A stretch of 20,550 nucleotides of DNA. It comes from DASUDX01 sp036275365. GTDB taxonomy: Bacteria > Pseudomonadota > Gammaproteobacteria > Nevskiales > Nevskiaceae. Position 1 is the first letter of the stretch; every line of letters starts with the position of its first letter. Shown here in pieces: positions 1 to 7,662 of this stretch. The stretch is taken from the NCBI GenBank assembly GCA_036275365.1, contig DASUDX010000055.1:1-20550 (forward strand), in the 5' to 3' direction. The translations under genes and the position numbers were made by a program. The notes under the pieces are model-generated. The model did no database searches and was not told the origin of the DNA. It saw only the letters and a program-made list of their open reading frames with translations.

Positions 1-2
1 AT

Positions 3-3000
3 GTCCTGCCCGGCCAGGCGGGGGAGGGTGACGAGGGCACCGCCATGCTCGAGATCCTCCACGACCTCGCCCCCGAGGCGGAGCTCGGCTTTGCCACTGC
101 CTTCAATGGCGAGGCGCAGTTCGCCCAGAACATCCTCGATCTGGCGGCGGATGGCTGCGATGTGATCGTCGACGATGTCATCTACTTCGATGAGTCACCG
201 TTTCAGGACGGGCCGGTGGCCCAGGCGGTGAATCAGGTCACCGCGGCCGGCGTGCTGTATTTCTCCTCGGCCGGCAACGAGGGCAATCTGACCGATGGCA
301 CTTCCGGAACCTGGGAGGGGGATTTCACGCCCAATGGCCAGCTGGGCGGGCTCAGCGGCAATTACGAGGTCCACAACTTCGGCGATGGCCAGCAGTCGAT
401 TGCCGTGACCCGTGGCGGCATCGTCACCATCCTCACCTGGGCCGAGCACACCACGCTCACCGGTGGTCTCGCCTCGACCGACTTCGGCCTGTATGTGTTT
501 TCCCCGGATCTCAGCCGGGTGGTGGATTTCAGCGACGGCATTCAGGACGGCCTCAACGGCGACGATCGCGCCTTCGAGTTCGTCAGCGGCGCCCTCGCCG
601 GTGAGCGGCTGGTGGTGGTCCGCAATCTGCCGGCGGGAAGCACCAGCAGCGTGCCCATGTTCAATCTGATCCAGTTCCGCGGAGGGCTCGATCCGCTGCT
701 GGCCACCCGCGGCGCGACCCGCGGCCACAGCGCCGCGGTGGAGGCCTTCAGCACGGCTGCGACCCCGGCCTCGGTCCCCTTCAACGCCCTCAGCCCGGAG
801 GGCCCGTTCCCGGGCCTGTTCGGTCCGGAGAGCCTGAGCGAGCTGTTCAGCGCCGACGGTCCGCGCCGCATCCTGCTGGACCCGGACGGCGCTGAACTCT
901 GCCCGGGCAATCGCACCAGCAGCTGCGAGGCGGGCCTGCGCGCCAAGCCGGACATCACCGCGGCCGATGGCGTGGCCACCACCGCGCCCGGCTTCGAGCG
1001 CTTCTTCGGCACCTCGGCGGCGGCGCCGCATGCCGCGGCCATCGCCGCCCTGATCCAGTCCGTGCTGCCGGACATCACCCCGGCCCAGGTGCGCCAGGCC
1101 CTGACCGGCAGCGCCATCGACATCGAGGCGCCCGGCAACGATGCGGTCACCGGAGCCGGCATCGTGATGGCCGAGGCCGCGCTGGAGGCAGCCGGTGCCA
1201 CCCCCCAGCCGCTGCTGCGGCTCGCCGGTCAGACCTTTACCCCGGTACGCGGCGATGGCGATGGCGACATCGAGCCGGGCGAGCGCTGGTCGCTGCAGAT
1301 CGAGATCGAGAATCTGGGTGCGGTCACCGCCCAGGGACTCAGCGCCCAGCTCACCAGTCCGGCCGGCGATGTGGCGGTGGTGGACGGCACCGTGGCCTAC
1401 CCCGATCTGGCCAGCGGCGCGCGCGCGGTCGGGCTGGCGTCTTTTGTCTTCGATGTGCCGGTCAACCTGCCCTGTGGCGCGCCGGTGCGGCTGAGCCTGA
1501 CCCTGCCCTACAACGGCATCCGTTCGCCCCTGGAGGCCGAGCTGCGCACCCTGACCGGAGGCTCGGGCGCGGCGCAGAGCTTCGCCTACAGCGGGTCACC
1601 GGTGGCCATCCCCGAGTGCTGCGGCAGCCCGATCACCGTCCCGGTCGAGGTCAGCGGCCTCAGCACTGGCCTGACCGATCTCGATTTCGCCATTGGCGGC
1701 AGCCTGTGCAGCACCGATGTCGGATCGACCACCGTCGGCCTTGACCACACCTTCACCGCCGATCTGGAACTCAGCCTGATCTCTCCCGCCGGTACCTCGG
1801 TGATTCTGGTCGAGCGGCGCGGCGGCAGCGGCAACAACTTCTGCCAGACGGTGCTGGACGATGAAGCCGCGGTGGATGTGTCCGCCGGCAGCGCGCCGTT
1901 CACCGGTCGCTTCCGTCCGGATCAGCCGCTCTCCGCGTTCGATGGCGAGGATCCCAACGGCACCTGGCTGTTCCGTGTCGACGACCAGGCCGGCATCGAT
2001 ATCGGCAGTGTCCGCGCGTTCTCGCTGGAGATCGGCGCTGCCCGCTGCGATGCCCCGCTGGACGACGGGCAGCCGCCCCGGGTGCTGGGCGTGCGCCGGC
2101 TGCAGCGCAGCCCGACCAATGCCACCTATGTCCAGTACGAGGTGCTGTTCAGCAAGCCGGTGAGCGGTGTTGACCGCAGCGATCTGCAGCTGCGCAGCAC
2201 CGGGCTGACCGGCGCCAGCGTGGTGAACCTCACCGGTTCCGGCGAGCGCTATGTTCTCAATGTGCTGACCGCCAGCGAGCCCGGACAGGGATCGCTGGGG
2301 CTGGATCTGATGGACGACGACAGCATCGTCAGCGCCGTCGGGATCCCGCTGGGTGGAAGCGGTGCCGGCAACGGCGCCTTCCGCGGTGAGGACTACGAGG
2401 TGGACCGCCTGGCGCCGACGGTGCAGCTGCGGCTGGCCGAGGGCCAGGCCGAGGCGACCTCCGATCCGCTGGTGCGCTTCGCGCTGGAGTTCAGCGAGCC
2501 GGTACAGGGCCTGACCACCTCCAGCCTGCGGCTGGGCGGGGACGCGAGGGTCAGCGAGGTCAGCGTCGCGGGGCTTGGCACCAGCTACCTGGTCCGCGCC
2601 CGGGTGGAGGGCGGCGGCACGCTCAGCCTGAGCCTGCCGAGCGGCGCGGCCTTCGATGCGGCCGGCAATCTGAGTGCGGCCTCCGCAGCCCCGGCCCCGG
2701 CGGTGCGGGTGGTGGTGGCAACTGCGACGCTGGCATTCGAGCGCCAGGGTCAGACCCTGCTCGAGCCGGCCGCGGCCGGCGAGCGCCGCGCGGTGCCGCT
2801 GGTGGTGAGCCTGAGCGAACCGCTGGACAGCCCGCTGGAGCTGCAGCTGGTGGCCGAGCCTTACTCGACCGCGAGCGAAGGAGAGGACTACGAGCCGCTG
2901 CCGCGGTTCACCATCCCCGCCGGGGCGACCGAGCAGACCGTCGAGGTCTTCGTGCTCGGCGACGAGGCCGAGGAGGGCAGCGAGTTCGTGGCGCTGACCT

Positions 3001-3416
3001 TCGCCAGCGCTCCGCCCGGCACCACTCTGGGTACGCCGTTCCGCCATCGCATCAATCTGCTCGATGAGGAATCGCTGCCCGCCTTCACCTTCGAAGAGGC
3101 CAGCAGCAGTGGCCGCGAAGGGCGCACGGTCCGGGTGGATGTCCGTCTGTCCGAGGAGGCCGGCAACCGCGGGGCGGGTGTGCTGGTGCGGGTGGTGGGC
3201 GGCACCGCAACCGAAGGCGAGGACTTCCGGCTGCTCAATCCGATGCTGCGGCTGCGCCGCGGCGACGATGAGGCGGAGCTGCGGCTGCGGCTGGCGGAGG
3301 ATGAGGTGGCAGATGCCGGCGAGACCATCGAGCTGGAACTGGTGGAGGCGGTCAACGGCCGGCTGGGGACGATTCGTCGCCACACGGTGACCATCGACAA
3401 CGCGCGGCCGCGCTGA
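3..3416 (+). CDS. Secreted subtilisin/sedolisin-like multidomain protease, 5' end outside window
   Basis: The frame is open from the window edge, so the signal peptide, propeptide and first catalytic Asp region are missing; the Met codon at 45 is internal, inside the conserved GDEGTAMLEI block. Numbering from that Met: an S8-type catalytic core spans about 1-380, with the oxyanion-hole Asn78 in SSAGNEG and nucleophile Ser324 in FFGTSAAAPH. The usual HGT histidine is replaced by Glu (codon 33-35). Next come a CARDB-like beta segment (about 386-520), a proprotein-convertase P-domain (about 526-668, with a conserved PNGTWLFRV-type end), two Ig-like repeats with FSxPV signatures (about 677-892) and two Calx-beta domains (about 893-1009 and 1011-1123, each with an EGEDY/EGEDF acidic motif). 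Family knowledge suggests an exported, calcium-stabilised protease. No C-terminal anchor or sorting sequence is visible. The protease class is confident; the substrate is unknown. Confidence 0.88.
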   Translation, partial: VLPGQAGEGDEGTAMLEILHDLAPEAELGFATAFNGEAQFAQNILDLAADGCDVIVDDVIYFDESPFQDGPVAQAVNQVTAAGVLYFSSAGNEGNLTDGTSGTWEGDFTPNGQLGGLSGNYEVHNFGDGQQSIAVTRGGIVTILTWAEHTTLTGGLASTDFGLYVFSPDLSRVVDFSDGIQDGLNGDDRAFEFVSGALAGERLVVVRNLPAGSTSSVPMFNLIQFRGGLDPLLATRGATRGHSAAVEAFSTAATPASVPFNALSPEGPFPGLFGPESLSELFSADGPRRILLDPDGAELCPGNRTSSCEAGLRAKPDITAADGVATTAPGFERFFGTSAAAPHAAAIAALIQSVLPDITPAQVRQALTGSAIDIEAPGNDAVTGAGIVMAEAALEAAGATPQPLLRLAGQTFTPVRGDGDGDIEPGERWSLQIEIENLGAVTAQGLSAQLTSPAGDVAVVDGTVAYPDLASGARAVGLASFVFDVPVNLPCGAPVRLSLTLPYNGIRSPLEAELRTLTGGSGAAQSFAYSGSPVAIPECCGSPITVPVEVSGLSTGLTDLDFAIGGSLCSTDVGSTTVGLDHTFTADLELSLISPAGTSVILVERRGGSGNNFCQTVLDDEAAVDVSAGSAPFTGRFRPDQPLSAFDGEDPNGTWLFRVDDQAGIDIGSVRAFSLEIGAARCDAPLDDGQPPRVLGVRRLQRSPTNATYVQYEVLFSKPVSGVDRSDLQLRSTGLTGASVVNLTGSGERYVLNVLTASEPGQGSLGLDLMDDDSIVSAVGIPLGGSGAGNGAFRGEDYEVDRLAPTVQLRLAEGQAEATSDPLVRFALEFSEPVQGLTTSSLRLGGDARVSEVSVAGLGTSYLVRARVEGGGTLSLSLPSGAAFDAAGNLSAASAAPAPAVRVVVATATLAFERQGQTLLEPAAAGERRAVPLVVSLSEPLDSPLELQLVAEPYSTASEGEDYEPLPRFTIPAGATEQTVEVFVLGDEAEEGSEFVALTFASAPPGTTLGTPFRHRINLLDEESLPAFTFEEASSSGREGRTVRVDVRLSEEAGNRGAGVLVRVVGGTATEGEDFRLLNPMLRLRRGDDEAELRLRLAEDEVADAGETIELELVEAVNGRLGTIRRHTVTIDNARPR

Positions 3417-3422
3417 ACCGGG

Positions 3423-3459
3423 CGGTCGGGCGGCGGCGGCGATCGCCGCCGCCCGACCG
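3423..3459 (+). terminator. 16-bp perfect GC hairpin after the protease gene
   Basis: Arms 3423-3438 and 3444-3459 are perfectly complementary over 16 bp, with a 5-nt GCGAT loop, starting 6 nt after the protease stop codon. There is no T-tract downstream, so this is not a classical intrinsic terminator. It may act as a U-less terminator or as a 3'-end stabiliser of the long upstream mRNA. Confidence 0.6.
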
Positions 3460-3473
3460 GCTGAGGCTGGCCG

Positions 3474-3479
3474 CATAAT
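3474..3479 (+). promoter_or_regulatory. Possible -10 box for lptFG
   Basis: CATAAT matches the sigma70 -10 consensus at 5 of 6 positions and lies 26 nt before the lptF start, in otherwise very GC-rich DNA. No convincing -35 element is seen 16-18 nt upstream, because that stretch is the hairpin of the preceding gene. The assignment is tentative. Confidence 0.3.
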
Positions 3480-3505
3480 CGGGCTTTGCGTCAGCCGCCT
3501 GCCGG

Positions 3506-4582
3506 ATGTCCCGCGTTCTCGATCGCTATCTGCTGCGTGAAGCTGCCCGCGCCTGGTTCGCGGTCACCGTGGTGCTGCTGGCCGTCATGCTGGCCACCCG
3601 CTTCGCGCGCATCCTCGGCGAGGCCGCCAAGGGCGAGGTGCCGGCCGATCTGCTGATGACGGTGGTGGCGCTCTCCAGCCTGCAATACCTCACCATCCTG
3701 GTGCCGGTCTCGTTGCTGCTGGGCCTGATGCTGGCCCTCGGGCGCCTCTACAAGGACAGCGAGGTGGCGGCGATGATGGGCTGCGGCGTCGGCCAGTGGG
3801 CGCTGTTCCGCCCGCTGCTGCTGCTGACCCTGCTGGTGGCCGGCCTGACCGCGCTGCTGGCCTTCCAGTGGAGCCCCTGGGCCGGTCGTGAGGCGGATTT
3901 CCGCGTCAAGGATGCCCGCCGCCTGATCCAGTACACCCCCTTCGAGCCCGGTCGCTTCAAGGAGCTGAGCAGTGCCGGCGCCACCTTCTATGCCGCCGAG
4001 ATGGACCCGACCGGACAGACCCTGACCACGATCTTCGCCCACCTCGACGAGGGCGGCGGCAGCGAGACCCTGCTGCTGGCCAGCGAGGCGCGCCAGGACA
4101 TCGACGGAAGGACCGGCGACCGCCAGATCACCCTGCGTGGCGGCTGGCGCCTGCAGGGCGTGCCCGGCGAAGCCGGCTGGGACCTGATGCGCTTCGAGGA
4201 GCTCACCACCCGCATCACTCCGCCGGCGTTTCTCTATGTGGCCGGCAAGCGCAAGCTGATGGCCTCCACCGATCTGCGGCAGTCCACCGATCCGCAGGAC
4301 CAGGCCGAGTGGGCCTGGCGGGTGGCGGCGCCGGTGTCGGTGCTGGTGCTGGGCCTGCTGGCGGTGCCGCTGTCCCATCTGCGGCCCCGCCAGGGCCGCT
4401 ACAGCAAGCTGGTGCTCGGCATCGTTGCCTATCTCGTTTACTCGAATCTGCTCGGCGTGGGCCAGAACTGGATTGCCAAGGGCAGCGCCCCCGCCGCCCT
4501 GGGCCTGTGGTGGGTCCATGCGCTGTTCCTGATCCCGGTGGTGGTGCTGCTGGCACGCCAGCAGGGCTGGGGGCGCCGGTGA
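3506..4582 (+). CDS. lptF: LPS export system permease LptF
   Basis: LptF pairs with LptG in the inner membrane and, with the LptB ATPase, extracts lipopolysaccharide and passes it to LptC and the periplasmic bridge. The 358-residue product has the family length and architecture. Three N-terminal membrane segments lie at about 16-33, 55-79 and 100-120, with a cytoplasmic coupling helix around KDSEVAAMMGCG (83-94). A periplasmic jellyroll-like region follows (about 125-270), then three C-terminal membrane segments (272-290, 301-319, 330-350). The opening MSRVLDRYLLRE is typical of the family. No Shine-Dalgarno sequence precedes the ATG. The stop codon overlaps the GTG start of lptG, indicating translational coupling. 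The pepA gene usually found beside lptF in gammaproteobacteria is not adjacent here. Confidence 0.95.
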   Translation: MSRVLDRYLLREAARAWFAVTVVLLAVMLATRFARILGEAAKGEVPADLLMTVVALSSLQYLTILVPVSLLLGLMLALGRLYKDSEVAAMMGCGVGQWALFRPLLLLTLLVAGLTALLAFQWSPWAGREADFRVKDARRLIQYTPFEPGRFKELSSAGATFYAAEMDPTGQTLTTIFAHLDEGGGSETLLLASEARQDIDGRTGDRQITLRGGWRLQGVPGEAGWDLMRFEELTTRITPPAFLYVAGKRKLMASTDLRQSTDPQDQAEWAWRVAAPVSVLVLGLLAVPLSHLRPRQGRYSKLVLGIVAYLVYSNLLGVGQNWIAKGSAPAALGLWWVHALFLIPVVVLLARQQGWGRR

Positions 4583-5658
4583 GCCGCCCGCTGATCAGCC
4601 GGCTGGATCGCTACATCGTCCGCCAGGTGCTGGGCTTCTCGGCCCTGGTGGCGCTGGCGCTGGTGGCGATCTACAGCTTCGTTGCCTTCGTCGGCGATCT
4701 CGACGAGACCGGGCGCGGCGGCTTCGGGCTTGCGGAGCTGGCGCTGTATACCCTGCTGGGCGTGCCCGAGGGGCTGGCGGTGATGCTGCCGATCATCGCC
4801 CTGCTCGGCACCTTGCTGGGCCTGGGGGCGCTGGCTGGCCAGGGCGAGCTGACCGCGATGCGCGCTGCCGGGGTCACCCATCTGCGCATCGGCGCGGCCG
4901 CCCTGCTGGCCGGGGCCGGGCTCGGGGTGCTGGCCTGGGCGCTGGGCGATGCCCTGGTGCCCTATGCCCAGACCCGCGCCGAGCAGCTGCGCAGCGAGGC
5001 CCGCTACGGCCAGAGCGCTGGCGCGGTGCAGCGGCCGATCTGGCTGCGCGATGGCAACGAGCTGTTCCATATCCGCCGTCTGGTCAGCGAAACCGAGATG
5101 GCCGAGATCACCCGCTACAGCCTGGCCGATGACCTCTCGCTGCGCGCCGCGGCGACGGTGGCACGCGGCCGCTATCAGGGCGAGGGGCGCTGGCAGTTCG
5201 AAGCCGTGCAGCGCAGCCGCTTCGAAGGCGACCAGGTGACGGTGGAGCGCCTGCCGGAGGAGGACTATCGCGGCGGGCTCTCGCCGGAGGTGCTGCGCCT
5301 GTTCGTGCTGCGTGCCGATGCCCTGGATATCGCCGGCTCGCTGCGGCTGATCGCCTATCTGGAGGAGAACGGGCTGGAGGCGACCGCCAGCCGGGTCGGG
5401 CTGTGGCAGAAGCTGGTGGCGCCGTTCACGGTGATGGCCCTGACCCTGTTCGCGGTCCCCTTCGTGTTCGGTCCGCAGCGCGGCGGGCACGGTCAGCGGC
5501 TGCTGATCGGGGTCGGCGTGGGGCTCGCCTTCTTCGTGCTCAACGAGGTGGCGGCCAGTCTCGCCGGCCTCTATCGCTGGCCGCCGGCCCTGGCCATCAG
5601 TGCACCGACGCTGCTGATCACCGCCGCCGGGCTGTGGCGGCTGCAACGGGCCTGGTAG
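4579..5658 (+). CDS. lptG: LPS export system permease LptG
   Basis: LptG is the second membrane half of the LptB2FG transporter. I chose the GTG at 4579 because it overlaps the lptF stop codon in the coupled arrangement GTGA and gives the standard N-terminus MSRPLISRLDRYIV. The frame is open further upstream to 4309, but that part is antiparallel-free shadow within lptF. The 359-residue product has N-terminal membrane segments around residues 19-40, 60-80 and 100-120, a coupling-helix motif GQGELTAMRAAGV, a periplasmic beta region, and three C-terminal membrane segments starting near the KLVAPFTVMALTLFAVPFVF region. It converges with the RDD gene, leaving only 15 nt between the two stop codons. 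Confidence 0.94.
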   Translation: MSRPLISRLDRYIVRQVLGFSALVALALVAIYSFVAFVGDLDETGRGGFGLAELALYTLLGVPEGLAVMLPIIALLGTLLGLGALAGQGELTAMRAAGVTHLRIGAAALLAGAGLGVLAWALGDALVPYAQTRAEQLRSEARYGQSAGAVQRPIWLRDGNELFHIRRLVSETEMAEITRYSLADDLSLRAAATVARGRYQGEGRWQFEAVQRSRFEGDQVTVERLPEEDYRGGLSPEVLRLFVLRADALDIAGSLRLIAYLEENGLEATASRVGLWQKLVAPFTVMALTLFAVPFVFGPQRGGHGQRLLIGVGVGLAFFVLNEVAASLAGLYRWPPALAISAPTLLITAAGLWRLQRAW

Positions 5659-5663
5659 ACCCA

Positions 5664-5689
5664 GCCGGCCGGCTCAGCGGCTGGCCGGC
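5664..5689. terminator. Possible bidirectional hairpin between lptG and the RDD gene
   Basis: GCCGGCC at 5664-5670 pairs with GGCCGGC at 5683-5689 around a 12-nt loop, in the short convergent gap and overlapping the last codons of the RDD gene. A self-complementary 12-bp palindrome at 5663-5674 competes with this fold. There is no T-tract on either strand, so termination activity is uncertain. Confidence 0.3.
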
Positions 5690-6210
5690 GGCAGCAGCAC
5701 CAGCTCGGTGCCGCTGAGCCAGTCGCAGGGGGCGCGCCGCCGCGGGTCGAGCGCGATCAACAGCAGGCTGGCCAGGGTGGCGGACAGACCCACCGCGCTG
5801 AGCGTGCCGGCGGCGGGCAGGGCGGCCAGGCGCGGTGCCTGCAGCAGCAGGGGCGCCAGGGCCAGACCCCAGCCGAGCAGCATCACCGCATAGCGCACCG
5901 CCGCCACCGGCCAGCGCAGGGCGCTGCCATCCAGGCGCTGCACCCGCAGCCGCCAGGCGCGCAGCCCCAGGGTCTGGCCACCGTGCACCCAGAAGGCGCT
6001 GAAGAACAGCAGGCCGACGCTGAACAGATAGACCTGGAACAGCGAGGGATGGCGGGCAAGCCCGAGGAGATCGCGCACCAGCACATCGAGCAGGGCCGCC
6101 ATCATCCACAGGGCGATCAGCAGCAGGCCGTCGTAGACCGCGGCCGCCAGCCGCCGCCACGGCGGCGCCGGCTGCAGCAGGGGCAGGGAGTTGGACAGCG
6201 GTTCGGACAT
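5674..6210 (-). CDS. RDD family integral membrane protein
   Basis: A 178-residue membrane protein of the RDD family (PF06271 type). Evidence includes the N-terminal WRRLAAAVYDGLLL block with the conserved Arg and Asp (R20, D27), the hallmark GGQTLGLRAWRLRV at 78-90, and the C-terminal LDPRRRAPCDWLSGTEL block with Asp155. Four membrane segments are predicted by eye at about 23-45, 57-77, 103-124 and 136-154. I chose the ATG ending at 6210, giving MSEPLSN; an upstream in-frame ATG at 6291 would add 27 low-complexity residues and run into the region before the peroxidase gene. The family's function is not established; some members are linked to ion transport. Location beside lptFG is, to my knowledge, common in Xanthomonadales and may just reflect conserved order. 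Confidence 0.85.
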   Translation of the reverse strand: MSEPLSNSLPLLQPAPPWRRLAAAVYDGLLLIALWMMAALLDVLVRDLLGLARHPSLFQVYLFSVGLLFFSAFWVHGGQTLGLRAWRLRVQRLDGSALRWPVAAVRYAVMLLGWGLALAPLLLQAPRLAALPAAGTLSAVGLSATLASLLLIALDPRRRAPCDWLSGTELVLLPPASR

Positions 6211-6311
6211 GCGCGCGCTCGCAGACCCGGCAGGGCAGAGTGAAGGCGCGTAGTCTGCCGCAGGTCGCCCGCGGCCAGCCGCGCTGATCACCCTGAATCC
6301 GGAGACTGTCC

Positions 6312-6866
6312 ATGTTCACCCTGCCGACCCGTGTTGCCGTGCTGCTGCTCGCCCTGTCCGCCGCGGGCCCGGTCGCCGCTGCCTGCGAGGGGTCGCTGCT
6401 CGACCACCGCTCGCGCCGGCTGCTCGGCGGCGAGGAGCGTCTGTGCGAGACCTATGCCGGCAAGGTGGTGCTGGTGGTCAACACCGCCAGCCAGTGCGGC
6501 TACACCCCGCAGTACGAGGGGCTGGAGGCGCTCTACCGGCAGTACCGCGAGCGCGGCCTGGTGGTGCTCGGCTTCCCCAGCGATCAGTTCGGCGGCCAGG
6601 AGTTCGACTCCGAGGCCGAGATCGCCGAGTTCTGCAAGGTCAACTACGGGGTCAGCTTCCCGATGTTCGGCAAGACCCAGGTCAAGGATGCCGGCGCCGA
6701 TCCGCTGTTCCAGGGGCTGATCAAGGCCACCGGCCAGACGCCCTCCTGGAACTTCAACAAGTACTTGGTCGGCCGCGATGGCCGCGCGGTGCGCCACTTC
6801 CCCAGCAGCGTCAAGCCGGACAGCCCGGCGCTGGCCGAGGCCATCGAGGCCGCGCTCAAGCCCTGA
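6312..6866 (+). CDS. Periplasmic glutathione peroxidase-family thiol peroxidase
   Basis: Reduces hydrogen peroxide or organic hydroperoxides at a cysteine. The 184-residue product starts with a clear signal peptide (hydrophobic run to about residue 19, likely cleavage after VAA at 21-23), so it acts outside the cytoplasm. The GPX catalytic set is complete: Cys62 in NTASQCGYT, Gln92 in FPSDQFGGQE, and Trp146-Asn147 in SWNFNKYLV. There is no selenocysteine. Cys108 in EFCKVNYGV sits where thioredoxin-dependent 2-Cys GPX enzymes carry their resolving cysteine, so the reductant is more likely a thioredoxin-like protein than glutathione. Cys25, just after the signal peptide, and Cys45 are extra. 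GGAG at 6301-6304 lies 7 nt before the ATG and supports this start. The gene converges with the hydrolase gene, with 3 nt between stop codons. Confidence 0.92.
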   Translation: MFTLPTRVAVLLLALSAAGPVAAACEGSLLDHRSRRLLGGEERLCETYAGKVVLVVNTASQCGYTPQYEGLEALYRQYRERGLVVLGFPSDQFGGQEFDSEAEIAEFCKVNYGVSFPMFGKTQVKDAGADPLFQGLIKATGQTPSWNFNKYLVGRDGRAVRHFPSSVKPDSPALAEAIEAALKP

Positions 6867-6869
6867 GCC

Positions 6870-7661
6870 TCAGGAGCCGGCGTGCTGATCGAGGAAGGCC
6901 TCGATCAGCGGCGTCACCTGGGCGGCATGGGTGAGGTTGACGGCGTGGCCGCCGCCGGCGATCACCCGCAGCGGCGCGCCGATGGCGCTGGCCATGGCCT
7001 GGGCCCGCGCCACGCTGATCGCCAGATCGTGCTCGCCGTGGATGGCCAGGGCCGGGCAGCGGATCGCGCGCACCGCCTCGCTGAGATCGTCACGGTGGCC
7101 GAGGGTGTGGAAGGCCTGCAGCAGGGCCTGGGCGCCGATGGTGCGCCAGTAGGCCTTCCAGGCCGCCGAGCCCTCCCAGCCCTGGCCGAGGATGATGGTG
7201 GCGATGGTCTCGGCGGTGCTCTCGCTGAGTCCGTTGCGCGCCCAGTCCTCCATCATCTGCTGATAGCCCGGCATCTTCTCCGGGTCCTCGGGCGCCGCCT
7301 GGGTGTTGAGCAGCACCAGTCCGCGTACCCGCTGCGGCTGGCGCAGGGCGGCACGCAGCGACAGATACCCCCCCTGCGACATGCCCACCAGCACCGCTTC
7401 CTGGATCTGCAGATGGTCGAGCAGGGCGAACAGGTCGGCGGCGGAGTCGTAGTAGCTGAAGGGAGCGTCCGCGCCGCCGGACTGGCCGTGGCAGCGCTCG
7501 TCCCAGGCGATGCAGCGGTAGCGCGAGGCCAGCCGCTGCAGCTGCGGCTCGAACATCCGGTGATCCATCAGCAGGCCGTGGGAGAACACCACCGCCGGCG
7601 CGTTGCGCGGGCCGCGCTCCTCCACATACAGCCGCTGGCCGTTGGCCTGGACCACCGGCAT
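6870..7661 (-). CDS. Alpha/beta hydrolase
   Basis: A 263-residue cytoplasmic alpha/beta hydrolase fold enzyme without a signal peptide. The triad is visible: nucleophile Ser95 in GMSQGGY, acid Asp212 in AIHGEHDLAI, and His239 in GGGHAVNL; HGLL at 28-31 supplies the oxyanion loop. Family relatives include esterases, lactonases (3-oxoadipate enol-lactonase type) and haloperoxidase-like enzymes; the sequence does not decide the substrate. It starts one base after the stop codon of the upstream dehydrogenase gene, and GGAGG (complement of 7670-7674) lies 8 nt before the ATG. The pair is therefore almost certainly co-transcribed and possibly acts in one catabolic pathway. Confidence 0.9.
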   Translation of the reverse strand: MPVVQANGQRLYVEERGPRNAPAVVFSHGLLMDHRMFEPQLQRLASRYRCIAWDERCHGQSGGADAPFSYYDSAADLFALLDHLQIQEAVLVGMSQGGYLSLRAALRQPQRVRGLVLLNTQAAPEDPEKMPGYQQMMEDWARNGLSESTAETIATIILGQGWEGSAAWKAYWRTIGAQALLQAFHTLGHRDDLSEAVRAIRCPALAIHGEHDLAISVARAQAMASAIGAPLRVIAGGGHAVNLTHAAQVTPLIEAFLDQHAGS

Positions 7662-7662
7662 C

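Noticed and set aside
1596..3476. A 626-residue minus-strand frame opposite the protease
   Set aside because: Same low-complexity shadow composition; the plus strand carries recognisable P-domain, Ig-like and Calx-beta sequences.
4309..4578. N-terminal extension of lptG to an upstream ATG
   Set aside because: It lies entirely inside lptF and is Gly/Ala/Pro-rich. The GTG at 4579 gives the standard LptG N-terminus and coupled overlap.
6211..6291. Extended start of the RDD gene at 6291
   Set aside because: The extra 27 residues look non-coding, and the ATG at 6210 gives a standard RDD N-terminus.
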